Source: Cellvibrio sp. KY-YJ-3 (GTDB lineage Bacteria; Pseudomonadota; Gammaproteobacteria; Pseudomonadales; Cellvibrionaceae). From it: 64,000 nucleotides of DNA. The stretch is from positions 4,416,001 to 4,480,000 of the forward strand of contig NZ_CP031727.1 in the NCBI RefSeq assembly GCF_008806955.1, read 5' to 3'. Under the pieces are notes generated by a model. It was not told the origin of the DNA. It ran no database searches and saw only the letters and a program-made list of their open reading frames with translations. Shown here one piece after another: positions 54,085 to 63,709 of this stretch; the first letter of the stretch is position 1, and each line of letters opens with the position of its first letter. The position numbers and the translations under genes were made by a program.

Positions 54085-55080
54085 TCACTTATAACGAATT
54101 ACATCCTCGCGCGACTTTTCCAGCAGGATTTGCGCGTCAATTTGATCGTCAGCGGCTGGCGCCCGCAAATAACGCAACAATGCTGCACTCAGTGCAAGCC
54201 GCCACTCACGTACCGACCAGGGCGAATACAACAAGAGGGCGATAAGTACTATGCCCACCCCAATTAACGTGGTTAAAGGCAGCGCCTCATCGGCCAGTTG
54301 TTTACCTATCACTATGGCCAGCACCGGTGTCATTAAAGTGATGAGCGATACTGCGCTCGCCGATAGCCGCTGCAAAATAAAAAAGAACATCACAGCTCCC
54401 AGTAGCGACCCTACAATCGCCAAATAAACAATGGCACCGGCAGATTTCAGTGATACCTGCGTCGGCAAGCTGCCGTCCATCCACCACCAGCTGAGCAATA
54501 ATCCCGGCAATGCAAACAGCAACGCGCCGGTTGCCTGCTGAAAAGGGGATGCCTGCAGCTGAGTATCACCACTTAATTTTTTGACCCATACACTGCTGAA
54601 ACTAAACAGCACGCAGGACAACAAAATCCCCACCACACCGTAAATTGAATCGGCATCCAAACGTATTTGCTGATAAAAAATCACCAGCAGACCACTAATC
54701 GCCAACAACAGTGCGAGCACACGTTTAATGCCAAACGGATTTTGTTTTAAAAGGATCAGCGTCATCACACCAGTAGCAAACGGTGACAACGCAAAAATAA
54801 CGGCAACCAAACCAGAAGGGATAAATTGTGCCGCCCAATACACCAACGGCATATTCGGAAAAATCCCCAGCGAAGCGGCAAAATAAATATTGCGCTGCTT
54901 CCAGTAAGCTTGAAGCGATTGACGCAAGAGTGCATGAATAAATAGTGCAAGAGCCAGGGCCAATAACATGCGCGCAGTAGCCGCCGCGACAAAACTCAGG
55001 CTATCGCTACTCCATTGGATTGCAAGAGGTGTGGTAGCCCAAATGAGCACCACCGAAAAATAAGCAAAAAATACGGCCAC
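54085..55080 (-). CDS. EamA/DMT-family transporter
   Basis: 331 residues with ten predicted helices in two EamA halves (FFAYFSVVLIWATTPLAIQW at the start; AIVYLAIVGSLLGAVMFFFI in the second half), followed by a ~35-residue cytosolic tail. DMT transporters export amino acids, nucleotides or other small metabolites; the substrate cannot be predicted. It appears to be a single gene. Confidence 0.87.
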   Translation of the reverse strand: MAVFFAYFSVVLIWATTPLAIQWSSDSLSFVAAATARMLLALALALFIHALLRQSLQAYWKQRNIYFAASLGIFPNMPLVYWAAQFIPSGLVAVIFALSPFATGVMTLILLKQNPFGIKRVLALLLAISGLLVIFYQQIRLDADSIYGVVGILLSCVLFSFSSVWVKKLSGDTQLQASPFQQATGALLFALPGLLLSWWWMDGSLPTQVSLKSAGAIVYLAIVGSLLGAVMFFFILQRLSASAVSLITLMTPVLAIVIGKQLADEALPLTTLIGVGIVLIALLLYSPWSVREWRLALSAALLRYLRAPAADDQIDAQILLEKSREDVIRYK

Positions 55081-55481
55081 GGCATAACTCCTTATTGCCC
55101 TATGAGCAACATATTGGTAATTCGCCGCAGCACAACGTCAGCAATGATTGCTGATTAAAAACTGAAACCCGGAAAACAAAAAGGCCGCAGTTTTTTATGC
55201 TGCGGCCTTTGTTTATAACGATTATTCAACTAATCAACAAATTCCGCCAAGCAACGCGCCATGACCACGGCCCAAAAAATTGGTCGTAGTGCGGCGACGT
55301 GCTTGATGGAATTCATTTGGTACATAATTAATTGATCTAAGGTTATAAGGATTTGTAAAACTAAAGCGAGGTTAATTTAATTTCTGTTCAGCCACAAGTC
55401 ATTTTTGCATTTTTTTTATCCAATTAATTACCCTATACTCATGCCCTGATTTTTCATGAAAAGATGTAATGACAAAAAGCG
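55081..55481. other. 401-bp divergent region between EamA gene and cca
   Basis: It holds the orphan terminator at 55180-55210 and a 24-codon frame at 55261-55335 (MTTAQKIGRSAATCLMEFIW start) with no ribosome binding site. A TATACT at about 55433 could be the cca -10. Otherwise AT-rich with no recognised feature. Confidence 0.45.
55180..55210. terminator. Hairpin upstream of the EamA gene
   Basis: AAAGGCCGCAG-N9-CTGCGGCCTTT is a perfect 11-bp stem with A- and T-rich flanks, but it stands upstream of the EamA start on the minus strand and before cca on the plus strand, so no clear gene ends here; perhaps a leftover of a lost gene or a small RNA end. Confidence 0.55.
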
Positions 55482-56702
55482 ATGAAAACATATCTGGTTG
55501 GCGGCGCAGTCCGCGATAAATTATTAGGCCGCACCGTTACCGAAAAAGATTGGGTAGTAGTCGGCAGCAGCCCCGAGCAAATGATCGCCCGTGGCTTTAT
55601 GCCTGTGGGGCAGGACTTCCCGGTATTCCTGCATCCGCACACCAAAGAGGAATATGCACTCGCCCGCACCGAACGCAAAACCGGCAAGGGTTATGGCGGC
55701 TTTAGTTTTTACTGCGGTAAGGAAGTCACACTGGAAGACGATCTGATTCGCCGCGACCTCACCATTAATGCTATGGCACAAGATGAGTGCGGCCACATCA
55801 TTGATCCCTACAACGGTCAGCAAGATCTCGCTGACAAATTATTGCGCCATGTATCCCACGCGTTTGCCGAAGACCCGGTGCGCATTTTGCGTATCGCCCG
55901 TTTTGCCGCGCGCTACTATGACTTGGGATTTCGTGTTGCCACAGAAACAATTGCGCTCATGCAAACCATGGTTGCCAATGGCGAGGTGGATCATTTGGTT
56001 GCCGAGCGGGTATGGAAAGAAACGGAGCGCGCCCTGGGTGAAAACAACCCGGAAATTTTTATTGAGGTGTTGCGCGACTGCAATGCGCTAGCGCGTCTAT
56101 TTCCTGAAATTGATGCGCTGTTTGGTGTACCGCAAACCGCCGTTCATCACCCTGAAATAGATACCGGTATTCATACCCTGATGAGCCTGCAACAAGCCGT
56201 AAAACTAGGTGGCAATACCTGCGTCCGCTTTGCAACACTGCTGCACGATTTAGGCAAGGCCGCAACACCGCCAGAAGAATGGCCGCGCCATATTGCTCAT
56301 GAAGATCGCAGTTTGCCGCTAGTAAAAAAACTATGCGCACGTTTGGCGGCCCCCAAAGAATTCAAAGAATTAGCACTCATCACCGCGCAGTGGCATACAC
56401 ACTGTCATCGCGCCCTTGAACTCAAACCGTCAACCGTTTTAAAAGTATTGCATGCAACTGATGCCCTGCGCAGGCCAGAACGCTTTGAGCAATTTTTATT
56501 GTGCTGTGAAGCCGATGCGCGCGGACGCACGGGCTTTGAATTACGCGAGTACCCACAGGCCGATTATTTTCGCCGATGCTTACAGGCTACAAAAAATGTA
56601 GATATCGCCGCAGTTCAAGCACAGGGGTTAAGCGGCCCTGCATTTGGTGAGGCGCTCGATAAGCAACGACTTGCACTCATCACTGCATTAAAAAATACAT
56701 GA
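55482..56702 (+). CDS. cca: Multifunctional CCA tRNA nucleotidyltransferase
   Basis: A 406-residue class II nucleotidyltransferase that adds and repairs the CCA end of tRNA. N-terminal YLVGGAVRDKLLGRTVTEKD with the DxD metal site (EKDWVVVG), then EYALARTERKTGKGYGGF, RRDLTINAMAQDECG, and the RNA-binding EDPVRILRIARFAAR. The C-terminal HD domain (about 228-330, FATLLHDLGKAATP) is present, giving the phosphohydrolase activity of the gammaproteobacterial form. The start is ATG 55482. Confidence 0.95.
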   Translation: MKTYLVGGAVRDKLLGRTVTEKDWVVVGSSPEQMIARGFMPVGQDFPVFLHPHTKEEYALARTERKTGKGYGGFSFYCGKEVTLEDDLIRRDLTINAMAQDECGHIIDPYNGQQDLADKLLRHVSHAFAEDPVRILRIARFAARYYDLGFRVATETIALMQTMVANGEVDHLVAERVWKETERALGENNPEIFIEVLRDCNALARLFPEIDALFGVPQTAVHHPEIDTGIHTLMSLQQAVKLGGNTCVRFATLLHDLGKAATPPEEWPRHIAHEDRSLPLVKKLCARLAAPKEFKELALITAQWHTHCHRALELKPSTVLKVLHATDALRRPERFEQFLLCCEADARGRTGFELREYPQADYFRRCLQATKNVDIAAVQAQGLSGPAFGEALDKQRLALITALKNT

Positions 56703-56735
56703 CAACAACTCACATAGTCCGGCAGGAATAGCCTT

Positions 56736-57482
56736 ATGTCTCATAACACTAAAGTTGCATTGGTAACCGGCTCAGCAAAACGCATAGGTGCAGAAATAGC
56801 GCGCCATTTGCATGTTGCCAATTTTAATCTGGTGATTCACTACCATCACTCAGCAGCCGATGCGCTAGCACTGGTGGATGAGCTCAATAATATCCGTACA
56901 AATTCGGCTGTCGCAGTTAAAGCCGATTTAAATAATCACGAACAACTTATCGCGCTGGCAAAACAGGCAAGCGAGAAATGGCAAGGCATTCATCTGCTGG
57001 TCAATAACGCTTCCAGTTTTTATCCCACACCTTTTGGGAAAGCCGGTGGTGATGACTGGGATAATTTGATTGGCTCCAATTTAAAAGCCCCCTATTTTCT
57101 CGCCCAGGCACTGGCACCACAACTCACGGCAGCGGCGGGCTGTATTATTAATATTGCCGATATTTATGCCGAAAAGCCGCTGCGCAATCACAGTATCTAT
57201 TCTATTGCCAAGGCTGGAAATTTAATGCTAACCAAAAGTCTGGCGCAGGAACTTGCGCCGCGCGTGCGTGTAAATGGTATTGCACCAGGCGCCATACTAT
57301 GGCCAGAACAGGAAAACAAATTATCCGATGAGGATAAAGAAAAAATGCTGTGTAAAATTCCGCTGCAGCAGCGCGGGCAGGCACAGGATATCGCCAAAGC
57401 AATTTTATTTTTAGTGAATGACGCGCCCTATGTTACCGGTCAGATACTGGCGGTCGATGGCGGTCGCTCACTCACAATTTAA
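56736..57482 (+). CDS. Pteridine reductase (SDR, PTR1/FolM-like)
   Basis: A 248-residue SDR with the atypical cofactor motif TGSAKRIGAEIARHL (Arg after Lys, typical of pteridine reductases and NADPH preference), NNASSFYPTPFG, and Y-x3-K in IYSIAKAGNLML, ending DGGRSLTI. These enzymes reduce biopterin or dihydrofolate-type pterins. The folB and folK genes lie 1.5 kb downstream on the other strand, in keeping with pterin metabolism. AGGAA lies 7 nt before the ATG, in a 13-bp stretch shared with the repeat at 9922-9934. Confidence 0.87.
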   Translation: MSHNTKVALVTGSAKRIGAEIARHLHVANFNLVIHYHHSAADALALVDELNNIRTNSAVAVKADLNNHEQLIALAKQASEKWQGIHLLVNNASSFYPTPFGKAGGDDWDNLIGSNLKAPYFLAQALAPQLTAAAGCIINIADIYAEKPLRNHSIYSIAKAGNLMLTKSLAQELAPRVRVNGIAPGAILWPEQENKLSDEDKEKMLCKIPLQQRGQAQDIAKAILFLVNDAPYVTGQILAVDGGRSLTI

Positions 57483-57506
57483 CTCAAAGAAACGCAGGAA
57501 CGTATA

Positions 57507-58472
57507 ATGATCAGAGCACAATTACTTTTGGCGACTGGTGAGTGGCTGACAGGCGGCGATGAATTGGTGCAACGCTGGCGCGAGAATGTTAATAGTTTTA
57601 TTTGGGTAGATTTACTGGGTGAGGAAGCGCCCATCGAAAAAAACTTTTTACTGTCTATGGGGTGTCATCCGCTCGCTATCGAAGACGTGCAGCGCTTTCG
57701 TCACCCACCAAAAACTGAAACCTTTGACAATTACACGCTCATTTTATATCGCGGCATTACCGAATTTAATAAAGACCTGACCATCCAGCAAATGACTATC
57801 GCATTATTTGCAGGTGAACGCTGCCTCATCAGTTGTCATCCGCGCCATTCCATGGGCATTAATCATTATTGGGAAAATGCGCAGACTGAAAATTTATTGG
57901 TTAGCCCCGGCTTGTTGGCATCGCGCATTATGCGTTTTTCTGTTGGCCGCTACTTGGAAGCAATTCTGGCTTTTGAACCCTCGCTTACTGAACTTGAAGA
58001 CTCCATGCAGGAAAAGCCCAATGATGAAGTGATGCGTGAACTGATTGCTTACCAAGCGCGCCTGCGCAAACTAAAACGAATTTTTAGCTACCACGAAAAG
58101 CTAGTCACTAATTTATTACAAGATATTCCCCAACAACTCATCGAAGAAGATGGCGATATAGAACACGCGCTACAAGATTTATTTGAGCGCTGCGAGCGGC
58201 TACATGGTTTGTGCACTATGTACTATGAAATTTGCGGGGATTTAATCAACGGCTATTTATCAATCAGCTCACATCAATTGAACAGCACCATGCGCGTACT
58301 CACGGTGATCACGGCAATTTTTGTCCCGCTGACATTTATCGCCGGCATCTACGGCATGAACTTTGAAAATATGCCAGAACTGCGCGAACCCAATGGCTAT
58401 TTTTATACACTTGGCGCCATGCTGGTAATTGCTGCCGGTTTCGGTGGAATTGCTTATAAGAAATGGCTCTAG
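57507..58472 (+). CDS. CorA-family divalent cation transporter
   Basis: A 321-residue transporter. The cytosolic N-terminal domain (1-~255) is followed by two membrane helices near the C-terminus (VLTVITAIFVPLTFIAGIY and YTLGAMLVIAAGFGGIAYK), separated by the signature YGMNFENMPEL (GMN motif intact). Substrate is probably Mg2+ or Co2+/Ni2+; ZntB-type Zn2+ transport cannot be excluded. It follows the pteridine reductase by 24 bp and may be co-transcribed. Confidence 0.9.
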   Translation: MIRAQLLLATGEWLTGGDELVQRWRENVNSFIWVDLLGEEAPIEKNFLLSMGCHPLAIEDVQRFRHPPKTETFDNYTLILYRGITEFNKDLTIQQMTIALFAGERCLISCHPRHSMGINHYWENAQTENLLVSPGLLASRIMRFSVGRYLEAILAFEPSLTELEDSMQEKPNDEVMRELIAYQARLRKLKRIFSYHEKLVTNLLQDIPQQLIEEDGDIEHALQDLFERCERLHGLCTMYYEICGDLINGYLSISSHQLNSTMRVLTVITAIFVPLTFIAGIYGMNFENMPELREPNGYFYTLGAMLVIAAGFGGIAYKKWL

Positions 58473-58482
58473 GCAAGCATAC

Positions 58483-58998
58483 CTAATGCTGGGTCGAAAT
58501 TTTTCTGCCTTGCCACTCAAAATCAATTGCCCATAAGGATTGGGAGCTTTGATCATAGGCCTGCCACAACTCAGCATAGGTTTTTTGTAGCTGCGGATGA
58601 CGTATCTGCGGTGCAATTTCAGCCAAAGGCAAAAGCACAAACGCATTTTTGGTGATTTCGGCGCGCGGCAATTCAATTCCACTTTCCACGCCGACAAAAT
58701 CGCCGTAAGTCAAAATATCGATATCCAAAGTGCGCGGGCTGAATTTCGGGCCGCTACGCTTGCGGCCATTCTCATCTTCAATTCGTTTCAATACATCAGA
58801 TAGTTCGGCAATCCCGAGGCGAGTCTGCGCGCCCACTACAAGGTTAAAAAAATTACGCCCATCAAAGCCAATGGATTTACTTTCATAGACTGATGATATG
58901 GTTAAGTCGCCCAACAAATTTGCCAACGCATCCAGTGCCAACGTAATGTGTTTGTAGCGCTCAACATTACTGCCCAAGCTTAAATAAATTGCCGTCAT
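58483..58998 (-). CDS. folK: HPPK, 2-amino-4-hydroxy-6-hydroxymethyldihydropteridine pyrophosphokinase
   Basis: A 171-residue HPPK. Signature motifs: IYLSLGSNVERYKHI at the N-terminus, VYESKSIGFDGRNFFNLVV, the ATP/Mg site RTLDIDILTYGD (DxD), and PRAEITKNAFVLLPLAEIAP. It pyrophosphorylates the pterin for folate synthesis. It overlaps folB by 4 nt and ends the tsaD-folB-folK unit. Confidence 0.94.
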   Translation of the reverse strand: MTAIYLSLGSNVERYKHITLALDALANLLGDLTISSVYESKSIGFDGRNFFNLVVGAQTRLGIAELSDVLKRIEDENGRKRSGPKFSPRTLDIDILTYGDFVGVESGIELPRAEITKNAFVLLPLAEIAPQIRHPQLQKTYAELWQAYDQSSQSLWAIDFEWQGRKISTQH

Positions 58999-59366
58999 TG
59001 CGGGCGCTCTCCCGGTTTTTCCCCGCGCTCAATAATCAGCCCAACATCGCGCGCACCACGCACCGCTCCGGGTTTACTTAAACGCAAACGCAGCCAGGGC
59101 ACATCAAACTCGCTGCGAATCACCTGCGCAATTTCTTCTGCCAGCGTTTCCACCAGCAGTGCATTGCGGTTTTCCACGTAAGCAATTAATCGCTTGGAAA
59201 CCGCCTTGTAATTGAGCGCAAATTGAATGTCATCGGTGGCGGCAGCCTTGCGAATATCGCTCGCCATTTCCAAATCGATACTCACGGTCTGGCGCACTTC
59301 GCGCTCCCAATCGTAAATCCCGATAATAGTGTCGATACGTAAATCGCGAATGTAGACAATATCCAT
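58995..59366 (-). CDS. folB: Dihydroneopterin aldolase
   Basis: A 123-residue enzyme of the folate pathway: MDIVYIRDLRIDTIIGIYDW with the family IGIxxWER motif, the catalytic Lys-type region NYKAVSKRLIAYVE, and VETLAEEIAQVI and LRLSKPGAVRGARDVGLIIE. It retro-aldol-cleaves dihydroneopterin. It follows tsaD by 11 bp and overlaps folK by 4 nt. Confidence 0.95.
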   Translation of the reverse strand: MDIVYIRDLRIDTIIGIYDWEREVRQTVSIDLEMASDIRKAAATDDIQFALNYKAVSKRLIAYVENRNALLVETLAEEIAQVIRSEFDVPWLRLRLSKPGAVRGARDVGLIIERGEKPGERPQ

Positions 59367-59377
59367 AAATAATTCTT

Positions 59378-60406
59378 TTAAAGAGGAGAGAGAGTATTAA
59401 GCGGCCAGCGCGCTTTTACATTAATTGCCAAACCTTCGTGCTGTCCGGCGAGCAAGCGTTGACAGCCAGCATAGGCGATCATGGCACCGTTATCGGTGCA
59501 GAATTCATGACGCGCATAAAATACTTTTGCGCCTATGCGGGCGAGCTGGGTTTCCAAATCGGCGCGCAACTTTTTATTGGCTGAAACGCCACCAGCAATC
59601 ACCAGTGTTTTCATTCCCGCCTGCTCCAACGCGCGCTTGCATTTAATCACCAGCGTATCCACCACGGCCGCCTGAAAGGCGTTGGCAATATCGGCACAGG
59701 TTTGATCATCCGGCAAACCATTTGCCTGAGCATGAGCATTTACCGTCGTGAGTGTGGCAGTTTTTAAGCCGCTAAAGCTGAAATCCAAACCGGGACGGTC
59801 AACCATCGGGCGAGGAAATTTGAAGCGACCTTCACTCCCCTGCTCCGCCAACGCGGCTACTTGCGGGCCGCCGGGATAATCCAGATCCAGCATTTTGGCA
59901 GCCTTATCAAATGCCTCACCGGCAGCATCGTCGATGGACTCCCCCAACAACTCATACGCGCCCAAAGCATCCACTTTGACCAACTGGGTATGCCCGCCAG
60001 AAACCAGCAAGGCCACAAAAGGATAGGCAGGCGGATTAGCTTCCAACATAGGCGCCAATAAATGCCCCTCCATGTGGTGCACGCCAATCGCCGGTACGTT
60101 CCAGGCATAAGCCAATGCTCGCCCCATAGAGGCTCCGACCATCAAGGCCCCTACCAAACCGGGACCAGAGGTGTAAGCAATGCCGTCGATATCAGCAGGC
60201 GAGGAGCCACTGGCACTCAAGACTTCATTAATCAGAGGCAATAATTTGCGCACATGGTCGCGCGATGCCAATTCAGGCACCACACCGCCATATTCCGCAT
60301 GGAGCGCAATCTGACTGTAAAGCCGGTGCGCCAGCAGGCCGCGCTCACTGTCGTAGACAGCCACGCCCGTTTCGTCACAAGATGTCTCCAAACCCAGTAC
60401 ACGCAT
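59378..60406 (-). CDS. tsaD: tRNA N6-adenosine threonylcarbamoyltransferase
   Basis: 342 residues from ATG 60406 (GAGG upstream; a longer frame to 60481 is rejected). Family motifs: [19 protein letters not shown] at the start, the metal-binding HHMEGH ([11 protein letters not shown]), [21 protein letters not shown], and [12 protein letters not shown]; near the end [10 protein letters not shown]. With TsaB, TsaC and TsaE it makes t6A37 on ANN-decoding tRNAs. It is divergent to rpsU, as in E. coli and Pseudomonas, and leads folB-folK. Confidence 0.96.
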   Translation of the reverse strand: MRVLGLETSCDETGVAVYDSERGLLAHRLYSQIALHAEYGGVVPELASRDHVRKLLPLINEVLSASGSSPADIDGIAYTSGPGLVGALMVGASMGRALAYAWNVPAIGVHHMEGHLLAPMLEANPPAYPFVALLVSGGHTQLVKVDALGAYELLGESIDDAAGEAFDKAAKMLDLDYPGGPQVAALAEQGSEGRFKFPRPMVDRPGLDFSFSGLKTATLTTVNAHAQANGLPDDQTCADIANAFQAAVVDTLVIKCKRALEQAGMKTLVIAGGVSANKKLRADLETQLARIGAKVFYARHEFCTDNGAMIAYAGCQRLLAGQHEGLAINVKARWPLNTLSPL

Positions 60407-60511
60407 ACAAAGAACCTCACCCGACCCACATGCCGGACAGCAACCCGAAAAACAGGGCGCCATGATAAAGGCTGGACTCACGAAAACCCAGCACCAGTGA
60501 AGCGCCCAAGG

Positions 60512-60540
60512 TTGCGACCGCCATAATAAGTGTATAGAAT
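60512..60540 (+). promoter_or_regulatory. Candidate sigma-70 promoter of rpsU
   Basis: TTGCGA (60512) and TAGAAT (60535) with a 17-bp spacer lie about 88 bp before rpsU, in the divergent tsaD-rpsU gap. Inferred from hexamer similarity. Confidence 0.5.
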
Positions 60541-60627
60541 CCGCACCCCTCGGATACTTCGCGGTGTTTACACGCCTGTAGCTATCCTCAAGACATCATT
60601 TTTAAGCACTCTTTTAAAGGTAACAGC

Positions 60628-60843
60628 ATGCCTTCAGTAAAAATTAAAGAAAACGAACCCTTTGATGTAGCTCTGCGTCGCTTCAAGCGCGCGTGTGAAA
60701 AAGCAGGTATTTTGGCTGATGTTCGCGCTCGCGAATGCTACGAAAAGCCAACCACTATTCGTAAACGTGATGCTGCTGCCGCTGTTAAGCGTCACGCTAA
60801 AAAGGTTCAACGCGAATCTAAAAAGTTTACCCGTCTGTACTAA
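60628..60843 (+). CDS. rpsU: 30S ribosomal protein S21
   Basis: A 71-residue S21 ([20 protein letters not shown], then [20 protein letters not shown], basic C-terminus). It helps position mRNA Shine-Dalgarno sequences on the 30S platform. AAAGG precedes the ATG. First gene of the macromolecular-synthesis operon rpsU-yqeY-dnaG-rpoD. Downstream of it are two small hairpins (GCTGCC/GGCAGC at 60851-60872; CTCGTTAG/CTAACGAG at 60898-60932) that could be processing or attenuation sites. Confidence 0.97.
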   Translation: MPSVKIKENEPFDVALRRFKRACEKAGILADVRARECYEKPTTIRKRDAAAAVKRHAKKVQRESKKFTRLY

Positions 60844-60973
60844 GTTGTTAGCTGCCACTCACATTCGGCAGCCATAGTCTTAGTTTGACCGGTTCCGCTC
60901 GTTAGTCTTGTTTGCATCTGTCATCTAACGAGTTGTGCGTTCCACTCCTGTATTACTGACCAAACGGTGAGTC

Positions 60974-61429
60974 ATGAGTCAACCAACGCTAAAAGACCGC
61001 ATAAATGATGCCTTGAAAACCGCGATGCGCGCTAAAGAAAAAGAGCGCGTCGCGGTTTTGCGTCTTGTGATGTCTGAATTCAAACGCATTGAAGTCGATG
61101 AACGTATCGACGTTGATGACACTCGCGCCCTCGCCCTGCTCGATAAAATGGTCAAGCAGCGCCGTGATTCTGAACAGCAATACCTTGCCGCTGGCCGCAG
61201 CGAACTGGCCGCCCAAGAAGCTTACGAAATCAGCGAGATCCAAGCCTGGCTCCCCGCCGCACTGAGTGCAGCCGAGCTGGAAACTATTGTCGCCCAGGCG
61301 ATTGCCGATGCAGGCGTCACCGAAATGCGCGACATGGGCAAAGCAATGGCGCTGATCAAGCCCCAGGTACAAGGCCGCGCCGATATGGGCGAGGTGAGCA
61401 AACTGCTCAAAGCCAAACTGAGCAACTGA
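60974..61429 (+). CDS. yqeY: GatB/YqeY domain protein
   Basis: A 151-residue helical protein of the YqeY family: LKDRINDALKTAMRAKEKER, VLRLVMSEFKRIEVD, QLAAGRSELAAQEAYEISEI-type core and the C-terminal MGKAMALIKPQVQGRADMGE motif found in the tRNA-binding tail of GatB. Its precise role is not established. It is the usual insert between rpsU and dnaG in Pseudomonas and relatives. Confidence 0.93.
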   Translation: MSQPTLKDRINDALKTAMRAKEKERVAVLRLVMSEFKRIEVDERIDVDDTRALALLDKMVKQRRDSEQQYLAAGRSELAAQEAYEISEIQAWLPAALSAAELETIVAQAIADAGVTEMRDMGKAMALIKPQVQGRADMGEVSKLLKAKLSN

Positions 61430-61499
61430 TCGCCACCAGCCTATCTGACTGCAACAACAGCCCAGGCACTATTTCATAAGCTCATAAGCGACGCACCTC

Positions 61500-63560
61500 A
61501 TGGCCGGTTTAATCCCCCAGAGCTTTATCGATGACATGCTCGACCGCCTCGATATAGTCGATGTGGTCGATAGTCGCGTCAAACTCCGCAAAACCGGCAA
61601 AAACTACAGCGCCTGCTGCCCGTTCCACGACGAAAAGACCCCCTCCTTTACCGTAAGCCCGGAAAAGCAGTTCTATTACTGTTTTGGCTGTGGCGCGAGC
61701 GGCAATGCACTGGGGTTTGTGATGGATTACGAGCGGCTCAGCTTCCCCGAAGCAGTTGAATCCCTTGCTCGCCTGACCGGACTGGAAGTACCGCGCGAAG
61801 TCCAGACCGAAGCGCAAGCCAAACGCGAACAGGAAAAACGCAGCATTTATACATTGCTGGAAAAGGCAGACGAATTCTACCAGCAGCAGCTGCGCCATCA
61901 CCCCAGCAAAGTTCAGGCAGTTAAATACCTCAAAAATCGCGGTCTGGATGGCAAAACCGCCAAAGCCTATGGTGTAGGTTTCGCTCCTCCCGGCTGGGAC
62001 AACCTGCTCAAGGCCCTTGGTCAAAACGACGAAGACAAACACCTGCTGATTGAAGGCGGCATGCTGATTCATCAGGAACAGGAAAAGAAACTCTACGATC
62101 GTTTTCGCCACCGCATTATGTTCCCCATCCGCGATACCCGTGGGCGGGTGATCGGTTTTGGCGGGCGGGTACTGGGCGATGACAAGCCCAAATACCTGAA
62201 CTCCCCCGAAACACCGGTGTTCCATAAAGGGCAAGAATTGTATGGTCTTTACGAGGCGCGTCTGGCTTACCGCGAACTGCCGCGCTTGCTGGTGGTAGAG
62301 GGTTATATGGATGTGGTCAGCCTCGCCCAGTTTGGCATAGGTTACGGTGTTGCCACCCTCGGCACTGCCTGCGGACCGGATCATCTCGATCGCGCGTTTA
62401 AATACACCAACGAAGTCGTATTTTGTTTTGATGGTGACAAGGCTGGTCGCAGCGCTGCCCATCGCGCTCTGGAAGCCTCCATCGATACGATGATTGATGG
62501 GCGCACGGTAAAATTCCTGTTTCTGCCCGAAGGCGAAGACCCGGACACACTCGTGCGCCAAATCGGCCCGGAGAAATTCGAACGCATGATCGAACTGGCA
62601 GTGCCCTTTGAGGACTATTTATTCGACGCGGTTGCGGAAGGCATCAATATCCGTACTATGGAAGGCCGCGCCACATTCAGCAAACGTGCGGCACCACTAC
62701 TGGATCGCCTTCCCAAAGGCGTTTTCCGCGAATTGATGTTTGAAAGCCTCGCCACCCGCACAGGGCTTAATCGCAACATCCTGCAAGAGCTGATTCAAGA
62801 ACAGCAACAAAAAGGCGAGATGCAACCGCTATTTAGCGCACCACCTGCACCACAGAAACAGGAAGAAAGCATCCCACACCTTGCAATTCCTAAAAGGATA
62901 GAGCCGGAGTGGGACCACCTACCGCCAGCACCATCAGAATACCCAGACGCAGAATATGGCGACTTCCCCCAGGAACTGCCACCAGCGGATTATCACGAAT
63001 TCTACGAAGAGCCACGCCTGCGACGCGAGCCGGGTAACAAGCCGTATCAGCCTGATTTGCAAAGTCGCGCAAGCAGCAAGTACCTGATGCCCCCCGTCCG
63101 CAAAGCCTTGGCGCTACTGCTTACCCATCCAACCCTCTCCAGCCTGGAACCCAATCACGATGAATGGCTAGCGCAGGACGATGATCTGGACTGTCAAATG
63201 CTCGGGCGGCTCTTGAAAGTGCTTCATGAGCGCCCACATTACAACCTGTCACATCTGATTGGCTATTGGCGGGGCATTTATGGCGCTGAAAACACAGAGC
63301 GATTAGCCGCCGTTGCTGGCCATGATTTGTTGCAAGCCGCTAATGCCATATCGCAAACACGGCAAGACAAACCTGCCAAAGCCGACTACGACACCGAAGC
63401 CGCATTCACCCATGCGATGCAAAAGCTGCGACTCCAGCAAACACAAAAAAAAGCAGATGAATCCTTGGCTAAGTTGAAAAACACCAACTTTAATCAACTC
63501 AGCAAAGAGGAAAGAGAGGCGCTTGTGCGCGCTGCTCTGGATAAAAAGTTGCAACACTGA
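61500..63560 (+). CDS. dnaG: DNA primase
   Basis: A 686-residue primase making RNA primers at the replication fork. CHC2 zinc ribbon at about 38-65 (CCPFHDEKTPSFTVSP, YYCFGCGASGNALGF). The RNA polymerase core and TOPRIM domain are intact: VVEGYMDVVSLAQFGIG (~261-277) and the metal-binding FDGDKAGRSAAHR near 310. A ~75-residue Pro/Glu-rich linker (about 440-520) is longer than in E. coli (581 residues), and a C-terminal DnaB-binding helical domain follows. It precedes rpoD. Confidence 0.96.
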   Translation: MAGLIPQSFIDDMLDRLDIVDVVDSRVKLRKTGKNYSACCPFHDEKTPSFTVSPEKQFYYCFGCGASGNALGFVMDYERLSFPEAVESLARLTGLEVPREVQTEAQAKREQEKRSIYTLLEKADEFYQQQLRHHPSKVQAVKYLKNRGLDGKTAKAYGVGFAPPGWDNLLKALGQNDEDKHLLIEGGMLIHQEQEKKLYDRFRHRIMFPIRDTRGRVIGFGGRVLGDDKPKYLNSPETPVFHKGQELYGLYEARLAYRELPRLLVVEGYMDVVSLAQFGIGYGVATLGTACGPDHLDRAFKYTNEVVFCFDGDKAGRSAAHRALEASIDTMIDGRTVKFLFLPEGEDPDTLVRQIGPEKFERMIELAVPFEDYLFDAVAEGINIRTMEGRATFSKRAAPLLDRLPKGVFRELMFESLATRTGLNRNILQELIQEQQQKGEMQPLFSAPPAPQKQEESIPHLAIPKRIEPEWDHLPPAPSEYPDAEYGDFPQELPPADYHEFYEEPRLRREPGNKPYQPDLQSRASSKYLMPPVRKALALLLTHPTLSSLEPNHDEWLAQDDDLDCQMLGRLLKVLHERPHYNLSHLIGYWRGIYGAENTERLAAVAGHDLLQAANAISQTRQDKPAKADYDTEAAFTHAMQKLRLQQTQKKADESLAKLKNTNFNQLSKEEREALVRAALDKKLQH

Positions 63561-63658
63561 GCACAAAAGCCGGTCAAAGGTCGGCAAATTGACCCAAAAC
63601 AGTCCGAAGAACATGGCCTCAATCATATGTCGCCTAGAATCCACACACGCAAGTGGAG

Positions 63659-63664
63659 TATAAT
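63659..63664 (+). promoter_or_regulatory. Candidate -10 of an internal rpoD promoter
   Basis: A perfect TATAAT lies 46 bp before the rpoD ATG, inside the dnaG-rpoD gap. No good -35 is seen, so it might be sigma-32- or activator-dependent as in E. coli rpoD, or fortuitous. Confidence 0.4.
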
Positions 63665-63709
63665 TTCGGGCTTTGCATTTCACTCATCAGGTTTTAAATA
63701 GGGTTTCGA

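Noticed and set aside
61509-62561. 350-codon open frame antisense to dnaG
   Set aside because: Opposite-strand shadow of a strongly conserved gene; no start signal or family resemblance.
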